Of a stretch of DNA of 39,022 nt, positions 18,127 through 27,184 are shown one piece after another. This DNA is from CBDVBE01 sp964543525 (lineage in GTDB: Bacteria > Fibrobacterota > Chitinivibrionia > Chitinivibrionales > JANQEN01): positions 1 to 39,022 of the forward strand of contig CAZIYW010000042.1 in NCBI GenBank assembly GCA_964543525.1, read 5' to 3'. Made by a program: the position numbers and the translations under genes. The notes beneath the pieces were generated by a model that saw only the letters and a program-made list of their open reading frames with translations, ran no database searches and was not told the origin of the DNA. Within the stretch, counting starts at the first letter, position 1, and each line of letters begins with the position of its first letter.

Positions 18127-18665
18127 TTCTACCTTCTTTCTTTTTTATTGGTAATATATCTTCCGCAATCACTATGCCAACTCTTTATTTGCTCAGAAAC
18201 CTTTTTTAAGGCAGTTGAGGAAAAAACATGTTGCATTTAAGGACACTATTTTTCCAGAAAGCACGATTTTGAAACAACTTGAAAGATTATTGATACTGGT
18301 CTGTAGTTTGATATACAATTTTATACTGATTAATCCATCATCTTGCTCGTAACGGTAAAGCCATGCCTGTTTTTTGGATTAAATCAGTTCTTTTTTGTAA
18401 TAAAACATCGTTTATTACCGGATTATAAAAAAAGTACGCAAAATGTATGTTTTATTTATGAACTTTTTTGATTATAATACGACAATAAAGGTACTGATGA
18501 ACTATATTATAATTGATAAGTTACTATTTATGGTATTGGGAAATTACCTCAGTTTTTCGAAAGAAATACTGGGGTAACTGTTTAATCAAGAATATGTTAC
18601 GTATAACAGCGATACTCAGGAAACTTCCGCGGGGAGGAGGTGTTTCCGAGGAGGGGGAGAGTACT
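18127..18665. other. Long AT-rich intergenic region between fxsA and the fibro-slime gene
   Basis: This 539-base stretch separates divergent genes and probably carries both promoters. TATAAT-like hexamers occur at about 18472 and 18508, but neither has a good -35 element at the right distance. The last 30 bases are purine-rich and include the Shine-Dalgarno site of the fibro-slime gene. No gene or RNA is recognised. Confidence 0.4.
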
Positions 18666-21600
18666 ATGAGAGGGCTATCTCTGAATATTCACAGTGTAGT
18701 GATTTTAATTCTCAGTGTATTGACCGCAACAGGTATCTCGCAGACATTTCCGGATACCATTGAAATCCCGGTAACGTTCTATGATTTCCATTCTGACGGC
18801 AGTTGTCCTGATTTCAACCCCATAGTTGATAATGATCTTGTCGTTAAAAATATGGTACAGGATGAACTCGATGCCGACGGCCTGCCTGTTCGCGGCTCAA
18901 AGGTGTTTTTCAGCTACTATATCGAAAACTGGTTTCGAAGCAGTGAGAATGGAGAGCAGACCGTAACTAATAAAAAACCGACCTATTCCAGACCGGGAGG
19001 TGGATTCCAGAGCGAGCAGACGGTCAGTTCAAATCCCTATGTAAACAAGCAGATCGAGGATACTCTTAAATTCTGGCATATAGGCAACGGTACCACCATT
19101 CCCAACGGAACTTATGAATTTAAAGACACCTCATTCTTTCTCCTTGAAAATAAAGGTTTTGGCATTGAACAGACATGGAACTGGAATCAGACCCAGCAGA
19201 TGAACAACCATAACTACTCTTTTTCCATGAAACTTGAAAGAGAATTTATTTATAAAAAAGGCATGTCCTTCCGTTTCTCCGGTGATGATGATGTGTGGGT
19301 TTTTATCAACAACAAGCTGGCCCTGGATATTGGCGGCATTCACATGGAAGTGCAGGACAGTTTCAATCTTGATGACATTGCCGACGAACTCGGTCTGGAG
19401 CTGGATAAGAAATATACGCTCTCATTCTTTTTCGCTGAGCGTCAGGCAACCTCTTCGCATATCTGGATTACCACCAATATCATCAGTGCACCTCCGGATT
19501 CGTTGTATATCGATGTTGAGCCGGACAGTGTTATTTATGTCGGTGATACCCTTATTGCACACTCAACCATTGAAACGGATACCGGCGTTATAAATATAAA
19601 TGATCTGTCCGGTACGCTGGTATGGGACTTTCTTGACCCGCTGGGAGTGAACCACGACACCACTTTCACTGCAAACAAGGATTCCGCGGTCTTTATACCG
19701 ACAGACGCCTATACCACGGTGAAAATATGGGCGGTATATACCGACAGTTCCGATACGTCAAATATTATCGCTCTTACCGATACGGTGGAAATAATTGTTT
19801 TACCGGGACCGCCTGATCATCTGGTCCTTGAAGATTCGCCGGAAATGCCGACCGATTCAACCCTATGGGATGATAATCCCCTGGATACGGTCTATATTCT
19901 CGGCAATGAGACCTATAACGAAGATTTCTACGGTATTTTACGCGATAAATACGGCAACTGGATAGGACCGGGGCAGGATATGGACTGGTCCAGCGCGGAT
20001 GACAATATCGTTACTGCGATACAGGGATCCAATCCCCAGCAGGGACAGGGAAGGGCAGTACGGGCTACTTCCGCACAGAGTGCTTCCACCACCGTTGAAG
20101 GTGAGTGTGATACCAACGGTGTCACCTTGTCCGACGATCTTGTCGTGATTATCCTGTCGGAAATTTATGATATTGTTTCCGCCGCCTATTTTGAAACGGA
20201 TTCACGGCCCGACGGGTATATAGACCTGGTAAAAGTGGTGGTTGACGACAGCCTTGAACTGACTGAGGATATGCTTGACAAGCTGTATCAAACAGTTACC
20301 CTGCCGGCCCATCGGAATTTTACCTATGATAAGGACGATTTTATCCTCACCGATGACGGTTTCGGTATCAAAGTTTCCCAGGATAAATCCGCCAATCCTC
20401 ACACTGCCGTGGATAACGGTGATGTAATCAATATCAGTCTTACGGAATTCACCAACGTGGGCGCTATCTTACCGACCGATGTGGATGTTGACGATAGTCT
20501 CGCCCCCGTTGTCTATCAGGGCTGGTTCTACCCGGCCTTTGTCAAGGTTGATGAAGATACGCTGGATGTCTATTTCTCCGAGGATGTTAAAAAACCCGCC
20601 AAGTCATCGCCATTCCTTTTCTGTTACGATGGAAACAGCGATTCCACCTATGACATGGAGCTGGAGTTCCTGAAAAATGTTAACGACTCGGTGGTTCGGT
20701 TTCTGGTGCATTCAAAGGAAGAAGAGTATCCTGAGAACGGCGACAGCCTCTGGATTGAAGATGACGGCGAAATAAAGGATGACAACGGTCTGGAGCAGAA
20801 AAAGGACACCAAACCGGCACCGTTGTATGTAAAAGCATATACCTATACGGTGGTTGAAGCCTACTACATGGACAAATCCGGCAGCGGCGGTATTGATTTT
20901 GCCTGGATCAAGCTTGACGGCCAGCCCAGGGAACTGCCGGATAAGATACTCTTTGCCAATCCGTTCAATGTTGACGATACCAGTTTGGTATACAGGGACG
21001 ATCTTCAGTGGCTGAATGGCGATCCGGCTACCTTGACTATTGAAGCGACGATGAGTGATACATTCGATTATGAGCACAGTACCGCATTCGACACCGACAA
21101 ATATGGAAAAATCAAGTCGGATAATTTTGCAGAGGCACCCTTTGATATCGGTGACAAGGTGGCACCGGTCATAGATAAGGCAATCTATTCTCCGGGAAAA
21201 ATCATTGATGAAGAAAATTTTGAGCGTGCCCATGACACGCTGATAATTGTCTTTTCCGAGGAGACACAGGCCGTTTCCTATCCAACCCCGTTTAAACTGT
21301 TTGGATACAGGAACGGCGTGAAAGAAGAGTATTATTTCACGTTACGGATGATGAATGGTAACAATACCACTTACCGGTTTAAAGTCAATTCCATTAACGG
21401 GGTCGATTATCCGAACGATGGTGATTCTATCTGGATCGATACCGCTTCAGGAATCGCCGATGAGCTGGATAATCCCCAGAAGGTTAATGAAAACAGACAC
21501 GTAAAGTTAAATGTACGACCTAAACCTTTTTTCATCACAATTACCGTTCTGCATCCGGTTGATCCCGACGACAACCTGCTTCCGGACGAAATTATTAATC

Positions 21601-21959
21601 TTCTTTCAGAAAACAACAGCAATCTCATTACCAACGGCACTATGTTGATAATTGATCCGATGATAGATTTTTCCGAAAATGAAGGTACCGGTGAAATGAA
21701 ATGTAAAGTGAAAATATTTGACGCCGTGGGAAACCTTATCGCAGAGAGTAATAGATTGAAGGAATATGACAACCCGATTATCCAGAGCGATATCGTACCA
21801 ATAAACGGCAGAAGAAAAATTGTGGTTACCTGGAGCTGTCAGAACAGGAATCGCAGACAGGTTGAAGGCGCGACTTACCTTGCGCTTATCGAAGTAACCG
21901 GACCATACGGTGGAATACCGATAATCAGAAAAGTCTATATTACTGTAAAGAAGAAATAA
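18666..21959 (+). CDS. Secreted fibro-slime domain surface protein
   Basis: From the ATG at 18666, preceded by GGGGGAGAG, the protein has 1,097 residues; the open frame runs 51 codons further upstream without a better start. A signal peptide (about 1-25) leads to a fibro-slime/PA14-like domain at about 30-275, with the hallmark SGDDDVWVFINNKLALDIGG near 205. Ig-like stretches follow, then two copies of an acidic repeat unit opening YFETDSRPDGYIDLVKV and YYMDKSGSGGIDFAWIK and continuing into APVVYQGW/APVIDKAI segments. The end (KVKIFDAVGNLIAES, then YLALIEVTGPYGG) resembles a FlgD-Ig-like C-terminal domain used for surface sorting. Fibro-slime proteins are abundant in Fibrobacter, where some bind cellulose; the ligand here is unknown. 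Confidence 0.9.
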   Translation: MRGLSLNIHSVVILILSVLTATGISQTFPDTIEIPVTFYDFHSDGSCPDFNPIVDNDLVVKNMVQDELDADGLPVRGSKVFFSYYIENWFRSSENGEQTVTNKKPTYSRPGGGFQSEQTVSSNPYVNKQIEDTLKFWHIGNGTTIPNGTYEFKDTSFFLLENKGFGIEQTWNWNQTQQMNNHNYSFSMKLEREFIYKKGMSFRFSGDDDVWVFINNKLALDIGGIHMEVQDSFNLDDIADELGLELDKKYTLSFFFAERQATSSHIWITTNIISAPPDSLYIDVEPDSVIYVGDTLIAHSTIETDTGVININDLSGTLVWDFLDPLGVNHDTTFTANKDSAVFIPTDAYTTVKIWAVYTDSSDTSNIIALTDTVEIIVLPGPPDHLVLEDSPEMPTDSTLWDDNPLDTVYILGNETYNEDFYGILRDKYGNWIGPGQDMDWSSADDNIVTAIQGSNPQQGQGRAVRATSAQSASTTVEGECDTNGVTLSDDLVVIILSEIYDIVSAAYFETDSRPDGYIDLVKVVVDDSLELTEDMLDKLYQTVTLPAHRNFTYDKDDFILTDDGFGIKVSQDKSANPHTAVDNGDVINISLTEFTNVGAILPTDVDVDDSLAPVVYQGWFYPAFVKVDEDTLDVYFSEDVKKPAKSSPFLFCYDGNSDSTYDMELEFLKNVNDSVVRFLVHSKEEEYPENGDSLWIEDDGEIKDDNGLEQKKDTKPAPLYVKAYTYTVVEAYYMDKSGSGGIDFAWIKLDGQPRELPDKILFANPFNVDDTSLVYRDDLQWLNGDPATLTIEATMSDTFDYEHSTAFDTDKYGKIKSDNFAEAPFDIGDKVAPVIDKAIYSPGKIIDEENFERAHDTLIIVFSEETQAVSYPTPFKLFGYRNGVKEEYYFTLRMMNGNNTTYRFKVNSINGVDYPNDGDSIWIDTASGIADELDNPQKVNENRHVKLNVRPKPFFITITVLHPVDPDDNLLPDEIINLLSENNSNLITNGTMLIIDPMIDFSENEGTGEMKCKVKIFDAVGNLIAESNRLKEYDNPIIQSDIVPINGRRKIVVTWSCQNRNRRQVEGATYLALIEVTGPYGGIPIIRKVYITVKKK

Positions 21960-21965
21960 CCGGGA

Positions 21966-22021
21966 AACGGCCACTATCTGATAGTGTGGCTTCAGTAAAT
22001 AATAACGTTCCCGTGGCCGTT
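21966..22021. terminator. Nested inverted repeats between convergent genes
   Basis: AACGGCCAC at 21966-21974 pairs with GTGGCCGTT at 22013-22021, and a second hairpin, CACTATC-T-GATAGTG (21972-21986), overlaps its left arm. They lie between the convergent fibro-slime gene and the small secreted-protein gene. A run of T is missing, so a transcription stop by the usual hairpin is uncertain; an RNA-processing or end-protecting role is possible. Confidence 0.35.
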
Positions 22022-22039
22022 GAGTTGTAAAACAGGTCT

Positions 22040-22486
22040 CTACCTTACAAGGATCATTTTCCCTCGCACTGTTTCGTCCCCATTCACCTGAAGTCGGAAC
22101 AGGTATATCTCTTCACCGGGGGAGCTGCCGACCGTGCTTTTACCATTCCATTGAACAGTATGAATCCCGGTAGTCCGGTTGTGGTGAATAGCATAGTCCG
22201 GGTAGGGAGTAACCTCAAAGTACAGATTCGTGAGGGTTTTTATATCATCCGGCGTTACCTGCAACACGATATAGTTGTTTTCATAGGAGATTTCAAAGGC
22301 TTCGGCCTCGAATCGCTCCAGAGCATCATAGGCCATTTCTTTGCCGGTAAAGCAGGCCCGGACGAATTCATGCTCCACAGGGTATTTATACAGATTCGTG
22401 GATTGATTAAATTGAATTGCAGTATTCTGTGAAGATTCGGTATTACTGCTGATTATTAAAAGTACCGGGAAAAATACGGAAAACAC
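22040..22486 (-). CDS. Small secreted protein with FlgD-Ig-like C-terminal domain; start disturbed by a G9 tract
   Basis: The open frame gives 148 residues from a GTG at 22486 with no Shine-Dalgarno site. The C-terminal end (TVQWNGKSTVGS, EEIYLFRLQVNGDETVRGK, ILVR) is the FlgD-Ig/secretion-type tail seen in Fibrobacterota and Bacteroidota exported proteins. A better start lies at 22547, a GTG with AAGG six bases upstream, but a run of nine G (minus strand, 22519-22527) puts it out of frame. With eight G, the two join and give a positive n-region and a longer hydrophobic signal peptide (VVLWHGVILHVVFSVFFPVL). It is convergent with the fibro-slime gene. Confidence 0.6.
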   Translation of the reverse strand: MFSVFFPVLLIISSNTESSQNTAIQFNQSTNLYKYPVEHEFVRACFTGKEMAYDALERFEAEAFEISYENNYIVLQVTPDDIKTLTNLYFEVTPYPDYAIHHNRTTGIHTVQWNGKSTVGSSPGEEIYLFRLQVNGDETVRGKMILVR

Positions 22487-22518
22487 AACGTGAAGAATGA
22501 CACCGTGCCATAGGACTA

Positions 22519-22527
22519 CCCCCCCCC
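22519..22527. repeat. C9/G9 homopolymer tract
   Basis: Nine consecutive C on the plus strand. On the minus strand it lies between a well-placed GTG start with Shine-Dalgarno site (22545-22547) and the body of the secreted-protein gene. Loss of one base restores the reading frame. It is the longest G/C run I noticed in the window. Confidence 0.8.
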
Positions 22528-22774
22528 TTTATTGTATCCTGAATCACCTGTATCCTTAATAATATAGCCCAAAGAGGGGAGGAAATCCGGACCCATTCGT
22601 TTTTGCGACGGTTTCTTTTATTAAAAAAGGGAAAAACGTGATTAAAAACGATACGCTATTCTTACTCCAGGACCGCCGTTTGCGGTAATATACGGCTCAA
22701 TAGATATCTGGGAAATGCCGGCCCGTTTATTTGCCCTGGAAGTATACCCAAGTGATGTGGAAACGGAAATAATC

Positions 22775-23203
22775 CTATCGCCCCCAATCCAGTTCCACCG
22801 CCCTGATTAACCGATCAAGGCGCTCAAGAAGGATAGTATTTCCGGATTTTTGATAAGAGTATGAATCAATCATTACTGCTATGATACCGACAATTATTCC
22901 TATAATGGCGATAATCGTTATTTCTCTTACTTTTTTACGGAATTTGGGTGTTTCAAGGGTGTTGACTATTTTATGCAGCCACGGCATTCGATGCAGCCAG
23001 AGCGGCCTCTCTTTTTTAGCAGAGATTCCTTCTTCAGCGTGGCTGGAGATGTGGATTATATCGGTATCTCTATCGAGTGTGTTAATTGGATTAAGTGTTG
23101 TTACTTTTCCATGCCGGATAGTGGTAATATCCATAACCATGAAGTCTTTATCGGCCTCAGTTTTACCGTTGTTGGCCCGGTTCTTATCATCTGTAGAAGT
23201 CAT
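22775..23203 (-). CDS. Single-pass membrane protein, probably frameshifted near its end
   Basis: The frame gives 142 residues: a polar N-terminal domain of about 90 residues, a strong membrane helix (REITIIAIIGIIVGIIAVMI, about 96-115) and a short tail. The ATG has AAGGAT six bases upstream. After the TAG at 22775, another frame continues directly with ISVSTSLGYTSRANK and ends PGVRIAYRF at 22642; deleting one G from the run at 22781-22785 joins them. The added 50 residues look like outer-membrane beta strands with the usual final Phe, which fits poorly with an inner-membrane anchor. So this may be either a one-base frameshift or two gene ends joined by a deletion. Function unknown. Confidence 0.5.
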   Translation of the reverse strand: MTSTDDKNRANNGKTEADKDFMVMDITTIRHGKVTTLNPINTLDRDTDIIHISSHAEEGISAKKERPLWLHRMPWLHKIVNTLETPKFRKKVREITIIAIIGIIVGIIAVMIDSYSYQKSGNTILLERLDRLIRAVELDWGR

Positions 23204-23484
23204 GGTTTATCCTTTTATGGAAAGGACCGGAGAATAGTAGTTATTGCGAATATCAGTCCTTGTAAATAAATAGCACTTGTCAACGGAGATGCGTCGGATG
23301 TTATAAATATATTAAATCTCCAGGAATTTCTTCAATTTTTCTTTAACAATTCTCACAGATCTACCAATACCGGATTATTCAATCAGATGATCAGCGCCTG
23401 TCCGGAATGACGGCGTCGGGATGAATGGTCTATCTTTAACAGAAACCGGTTAGATATACCCCACCACTTCCACCCCGGACTCAT

Positions 23485-24190
23485 TCATCGGGGATGCCGT
23501 TGTGTATCAGATGGTCGCATCGTGTTTATATACAGAGCAGCCGCACTATCCTGCGCATAGATTCCCTGGTTCTTGGTGAAAAGTTTTTTTGCCTGTCATA
23601 TTTCTTTGTGCTGATAGTGGGAAATAGCCGCCTCAAAGAGTGTGCTTGTCTCCATTTAAATAGTCAACTCGTCCTCAGGTAATCCGTCGAGTAGCTCGAT
23701 GATAGCAACCGGTTTCTTTTCCCCCTTCACCTGAACCTTGCCGAGTGAGTGATAATGATAGACCGTCGGGGCCTTCGATGCGTCAAGCATGTCCCGGCTG
23801 ATAATGATTCCCGCACCGTTTTTTCCCGAATGGGACCTTCCGCGCCGATGAAAAATGTTTTACACTGCCCGCCTTTTACATCAACGAAATTGGCGACATG
23901 CATGACAAGCGCAATGGTATCACGTTCCGGTAAAAACGGGGCAGTAACCGTGTTAATTTGGTTCTTTCAGTCGGTTCGACCTGTTGTATGGAATCAGGCG
24001 GGAAAAACCTGTTCCAGTAAAATTCCCATTCTCCCCGCAGCGGAACGGTTCCGTCAGTGGCAAAATCCCATAAGCTGAGATCGAGAGTACCTTAATAAGC
24101 TTTCGGAGGCGGCGCTGAGCCGGCATGCAGTGCATACGCCGCACTACTGAAAATCAGTATCAAAATCCTGAGTGTACGGCCTTTTATCAT
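23485..24190 (-). pseudogene. Remnant of a 7TMR-DISM adenylate/guanylate cyclase with the middle deleted
   Basis: From an ATG at 24190 there is a signal peptide (MIKGRTLRILILIFSS), a TAA at 24092-24094, then in the same frame LDLSLWDFATDGTVPL and GEWEFYWNRFFPP, the opening of a 7TMR-DISM extracellular domain. After a frameshift near 23925 its end appears (DTIALVMHVANFVDVKGG, FFIGAEGPI). Near 23830 the sequence jumps to the last part of a class III cyclase domain (GAGIIISRDMLDA, HSLGKVQVKGEKKPVAIIE), followed by the linker and repeat such enzymes often carry (METSTLFEAAISHYQ, AKKLF), with in-frame TAA and TGA codons, ending at 23485. The seven helices and most of the cyclase are missing. It diverges from hisD. 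Confidence 0.65.
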
Positions 24191-24384
24191 AACAGTTCGA
24201 ATGGTCATGTGTATATGTGGTATATGTGATGAATACTATATAATACCTCATTCATTTTGTCCCTGTCAACAAAAAGTGGACAATCGTTTGTTGCTGTAAC
24301 GCAACCGGGTGAAAGGTATTATTTTAATAGGTTGATTTCTTGGCGCTGGTATTTGAGGATAACAATTGACTGGAGAAAAGATAT

Positions 24385-25686
24385 ATGGCAGGTAACTACT
24401 CAATTCCCCTTGTCGCCCTGGAGAGCACAGAAGGAAAAAAACTGGTAAGAAAAATTACCCTGGGCCGTACTGCTCGGAATGAAGAGGTGCGGCGGGTCGT
24501 TGAAAAGGTTCTGTCCGCCATACAAAAACAGGGTGACCGGGCGCTCTTTGCCTATACTGAAAAATTTGACAGAAAGAGAGTAACTGCCAAAACGGTGCGT
24601 CTGAGCTCCGCTTATATTGAACGACAGGCAAAGCAGGTAACCTCCGAGTTGGCGGCTACTATACGGGAATCGGCAAAGAGAATAAAGGTTTATCACCGGC
24701 AGCAGAAAGCGCCGGCTTTTTCAATAAAAACGGCTGAAGGGAAACTTAGTCAGATTATACGTCCACTGAATCGGGTCGGGGTTTATATCCCCGGTGGATA
24801 CACTGTTTATCCGTCAACCGTGCTTATGAATGTGATTCCCGCACAGATTGCGGGGGTGAAGGAGATCGTTGCGGTAACCCCGCCGCGGGATGAGCTTGAT
24901 CCGCTTATTGCATATGTGCTTAAATTACTGAAAGTCGAAGAGGTGTATCAGATCGGTGGTGCGCAGGCTGTCGGCGCGCTTGCGTATGGAACAAAATCAA
25001 TTCCTGCTGTGGATAAGATAGTCGGTCCTGGAAACAGCTATGTCGCCGCGGCAAAGAAACTGGTATATGGTACCGTCGATATTGATTCGGTAGCCGGGCC
25101 CAGTGAAGTTGCTGCACTGGTTGATACCACGGTTGATCCGTCATGGGTGGCGCTGGATCTGCTCTCCCAGGCCGAGCACGGTTCAGGGGATGAAATCGCG
25201 ATATGCGTGACTGAAAACAGGCGCTTTGCTGAACGAATTCAAAAAGCACTGTTACAGGAAATTGATGTGTCACCGGTCAGGGGTGTTTTTACAAAACTGG
25301 CCGGGCATGCCATAGCGTTGTTTATTACCGGGAGCAGGGAAGCATCAATTGCATTTATCAACACCCTGGCGCCGGAGCACTTGCAGATAATGACTAAGAC
25401 CTGCAGAGAGGACCTGAAAAAGATCCGCAATGCTGCGGCAATTTTTCTGGGCCCGTATACACCGGTGGCATTGGGGGATTACTTTATCGGTACGAATCAT
25501 GTTCTGCCGACCGGTTCAGCCGCCCGATATGCGTCACCGCTCGGGGTGGAAAGCTTTGTAAAAAGGCTTTCCGTTGCTGAAGTGAGCCGGGCCGGATTGC
25601 AGCAGGCGGCTCCCCATGTGTCCCGGTTTGCCCGTGCCGAACATTTTATACACCATGCGCTCAGTGTTGAACGACGGGTGCAATAA
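24385..25686 (+). CDS. hisD: Histidinol dehydrogenase
   Basis: The 433-residue enzyme catalyses the last two steps of histidine synthesis, oxidising L-histidinol to L-histidine with two NAD+. Visible features are PGGYTVYPSTVLMN, the NAD-region IVGPGNSYVAAAKK, zinc ligands in SQAEHGSGDE (Gln 262, His 265), the catalytic pair in TLAPEHLQ (Glu 331, His 332), Asp 365 in ALGDYF and the C-terminal zinc histidine (about 424). GGAG lies nine bases before the ATG. No other his gene is in the window, so the pathway is scattered. It diverges from the cyclase remnant and is followed by a separate secreted-protein gene after 118 bases. Confidence 0.96.
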   Translation: MAGNYSIPLVALESTEGKKLVRKITLGRTARNEEVRRVVEKVLSAIQKQGDRALFAYTEKFDRKRVTAKTVRLSSAYIERQAKQVTSELAATIRESAKRIKVYHRQQKAPAFSIKTAEGKLSQIIRPLNRVGVYIPGGYTVYPSTVLMNVIPAQIAGVKEIVAVTPPRDELDPLIAYVLKLLKVEEVYQIGGAQAVGALAYGTKSIPAVDKIVGPGNSYVAAAKKLVYGTVDIDSVAGPSEVAALVDTTVDPSWVALDLLSQAEHGSGDEIAICVTENRRFAERIQKALLQEIDVSPVRGVFTKLAGHAIALFITGSREASIAFINTLAPEHLQIMTKTCREDLKKIRNAAAIFLGPYTPVALGDYFIGTNHVLPTGSAARYASPLGVESFVKRLSVAEVSRAGLQQAAPHVSRFARAEHFIHHALSVERRVQ

Positions 25687-25804
25687 TTCGGTTTTCACTA
25701 TCAGACCTTTAAAAACTGTGTAAAATACTATAGAATTTAAATACCTAATATGTATATTAAGGAATTGTAGCAGGTACAGATATGTTTAAGGCAGGAGGGA
25801 TTGC

Positions 25805-26962
25805 ATGCGGTTGAGAATTCTTTCACGGGTAACGTTTCTTTGTGTATTCTGTTTTTACGTGATGCTCTTTGCACAGGGTAATCAGGGTGAGGATATTGTT
25901 GTTGAAGGATTGGGCCGTGGGGCCAACGAAGCTGAAGCGCTGATGGCGGCGAAGCGCGATGCCGTAGAAAAGGGCATCGGTACGGTACTCCTCTCGCAGA
26001 CTGAAGTAGAAAATTTTATGATGAAACGTGATATGATCATTACCAAAACTATGGGTGCGGTAAAAAAGTATGATGTTATTTCAAAGACAAAGGCAGCCGA
26101 TGGTGTGCATGAAATCAGGATTAAGGCGGTTCTTTCACGGTCGACTATGCACAGTGATCTTGCTGCATTTCATATTCTGCTGGAATCCATGGACAAACCG
26201 AAGGTGATGGTTATTATTAAAGAAAACAATATCGGTAATGACGAGCCGACGAACCGTGCCGCAGAGAATGCCATTATTAAATTTCTGAAAACCCCCTATG
26301 ATTTTGATATCGTTGATCCCTCGATTGTGGCATCTATCAGGAGCTCACAGGAAAAGATGGCCAAACTTGCCGGTGATGCGGCAGGTGTCGCTTCAATCGG
26401 TACCATGTACGGTGCGGAAGTTGTTATAACGGGAACGGCAATCAGTCGGGTGGCTGAGAATATTTCATACAATCTCGGCGGCATGAAATCGGTGCAGGCT
26501 GACGTTACGCTACGGGCTGTCAATTGTACGACCGGCAGAATTATCGCGACCGGCGATGCCCACAGCGCCAAGGTTCACATCAGCCCCAATACCGCCGGTA
26601 CCATGGCAATCAGCGCAGCCTCAAAAAAGGCAACAAGTAATCTGCTTGATGCGATAATTGAAGACTGGAACAAACAGATTAACAACGGTATACCGCTGAT
26701 TGTTTCCATTAAATGCGTCAATACCTTTAGAGATAAAAATGCGGTGGTGCAGACCTTGAAATCCATACCCGGTGTTGTGACGGTACATGAACGCGGGTGG
26801 AACGACGAGAGCAAGATTCTGCAGACCGATGTGCAGTACAAGGGAAACGCTAATGGGTTCTGCACAAAAAGTGACGGATTTAAAATGACCTCCGGCGGCG
26901 GCAGCCTTGCGGTTACCGGTCAGAACGGCACCCGCATTTCTCTGGTAGTGCAGGCAAAGTAA
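25805..26962 (+). CDS. Secreted FlgT/LPP20-like protein
   Basis: The 385-residue protein has a signal peptide (about 1-23, ending near LFAQG) and then a domain like the N-terminus of FlgT and the LPP20 family: VVEGLGRGANEAEALMAAKRDAVEKGIG, with a conserved Glu/Lys pair near residue 48, followed by a TolB/CsgG-like alpha/beta domain (GAEVVITGTA, SVQADVTLRAVNCTTGRII). Such proteins sit in the periplasm or at the outer membrane; the exact role is unknown. GGAGGG is five bases before the ATG. A terminator follows at 26992. It seems to be a single-gene unit. Confidence 0.7.
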   Translation: MRLRILSRVTFLCVFCFYVMLFAQGNQGEDIVVEGLGRGANEAEALMAAKRDAVEKGIGTVLLSQTEVENFMMKRDMIITKTMGAVKKYDVISKTKAADGVHEIRIKAVLSRSTMHSDLAAFHILLESMDKPKVMVIIKENNIGNDEPTNRAAENAIIKFLKTPYDFDIVDPSIVASIRSSQEKMAKLAGDAAGVASIGTMYGAEVVITGTAISRVAENISYNLGGMKSVQADVTLRAVNCTTGRIIATGDAHSAKVHISPNTAGTMAISAASKKATSNLLDAIIEDWNKQINNGIPLIVSIKCVNTFRDKNAVVQTLKSIPGVVTVHERGWNDESKILQTDVQYKGNANGFCTKSDGFKMTSGGGSLAVTGQNGTRISLVVQAK

Positions 26963-26991
26963 CGACAACCGAAAGGGATGTTTTTATCGGC

Positions 26992-27023
26992 GGGGTTCAA
27001 TGTGGCGAACCCCTTTATTTTAT
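26992..27023 (+). terminator. Rho-independent terminator after the FlgT/LPP20-like gene
   Basis: GGGGTTC (26992-26998) and GAACCCC (27007-27013) form a perfect seven-base stem around an eight-base loop, followed by TTTATTTTATT. It ends the transcript 30 bases after the stop codon. Confidence 0.8.
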
Positions 27024-27184
27024 TATTTAATGGCTCATTGCTTGTTCGCAAGGCCAATTCTGCGTTTTTAAGGCTGGGATCTTTTTTATAATTAGTAAAT
27101 CAGGATTATTATTCGGATTGGGCGAAGATATAGTTTAAACCTTGAGCGTTAAACGGGTGAACCGCAACTATTTTATAGACGGCT

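Noticed and set aside
23204..23484. Gap between the membrane-protein gene and the cyclase remnant as a place for a further gene or RNA
   Set aside because: No open frame, hairpin or repeat of note was seen.
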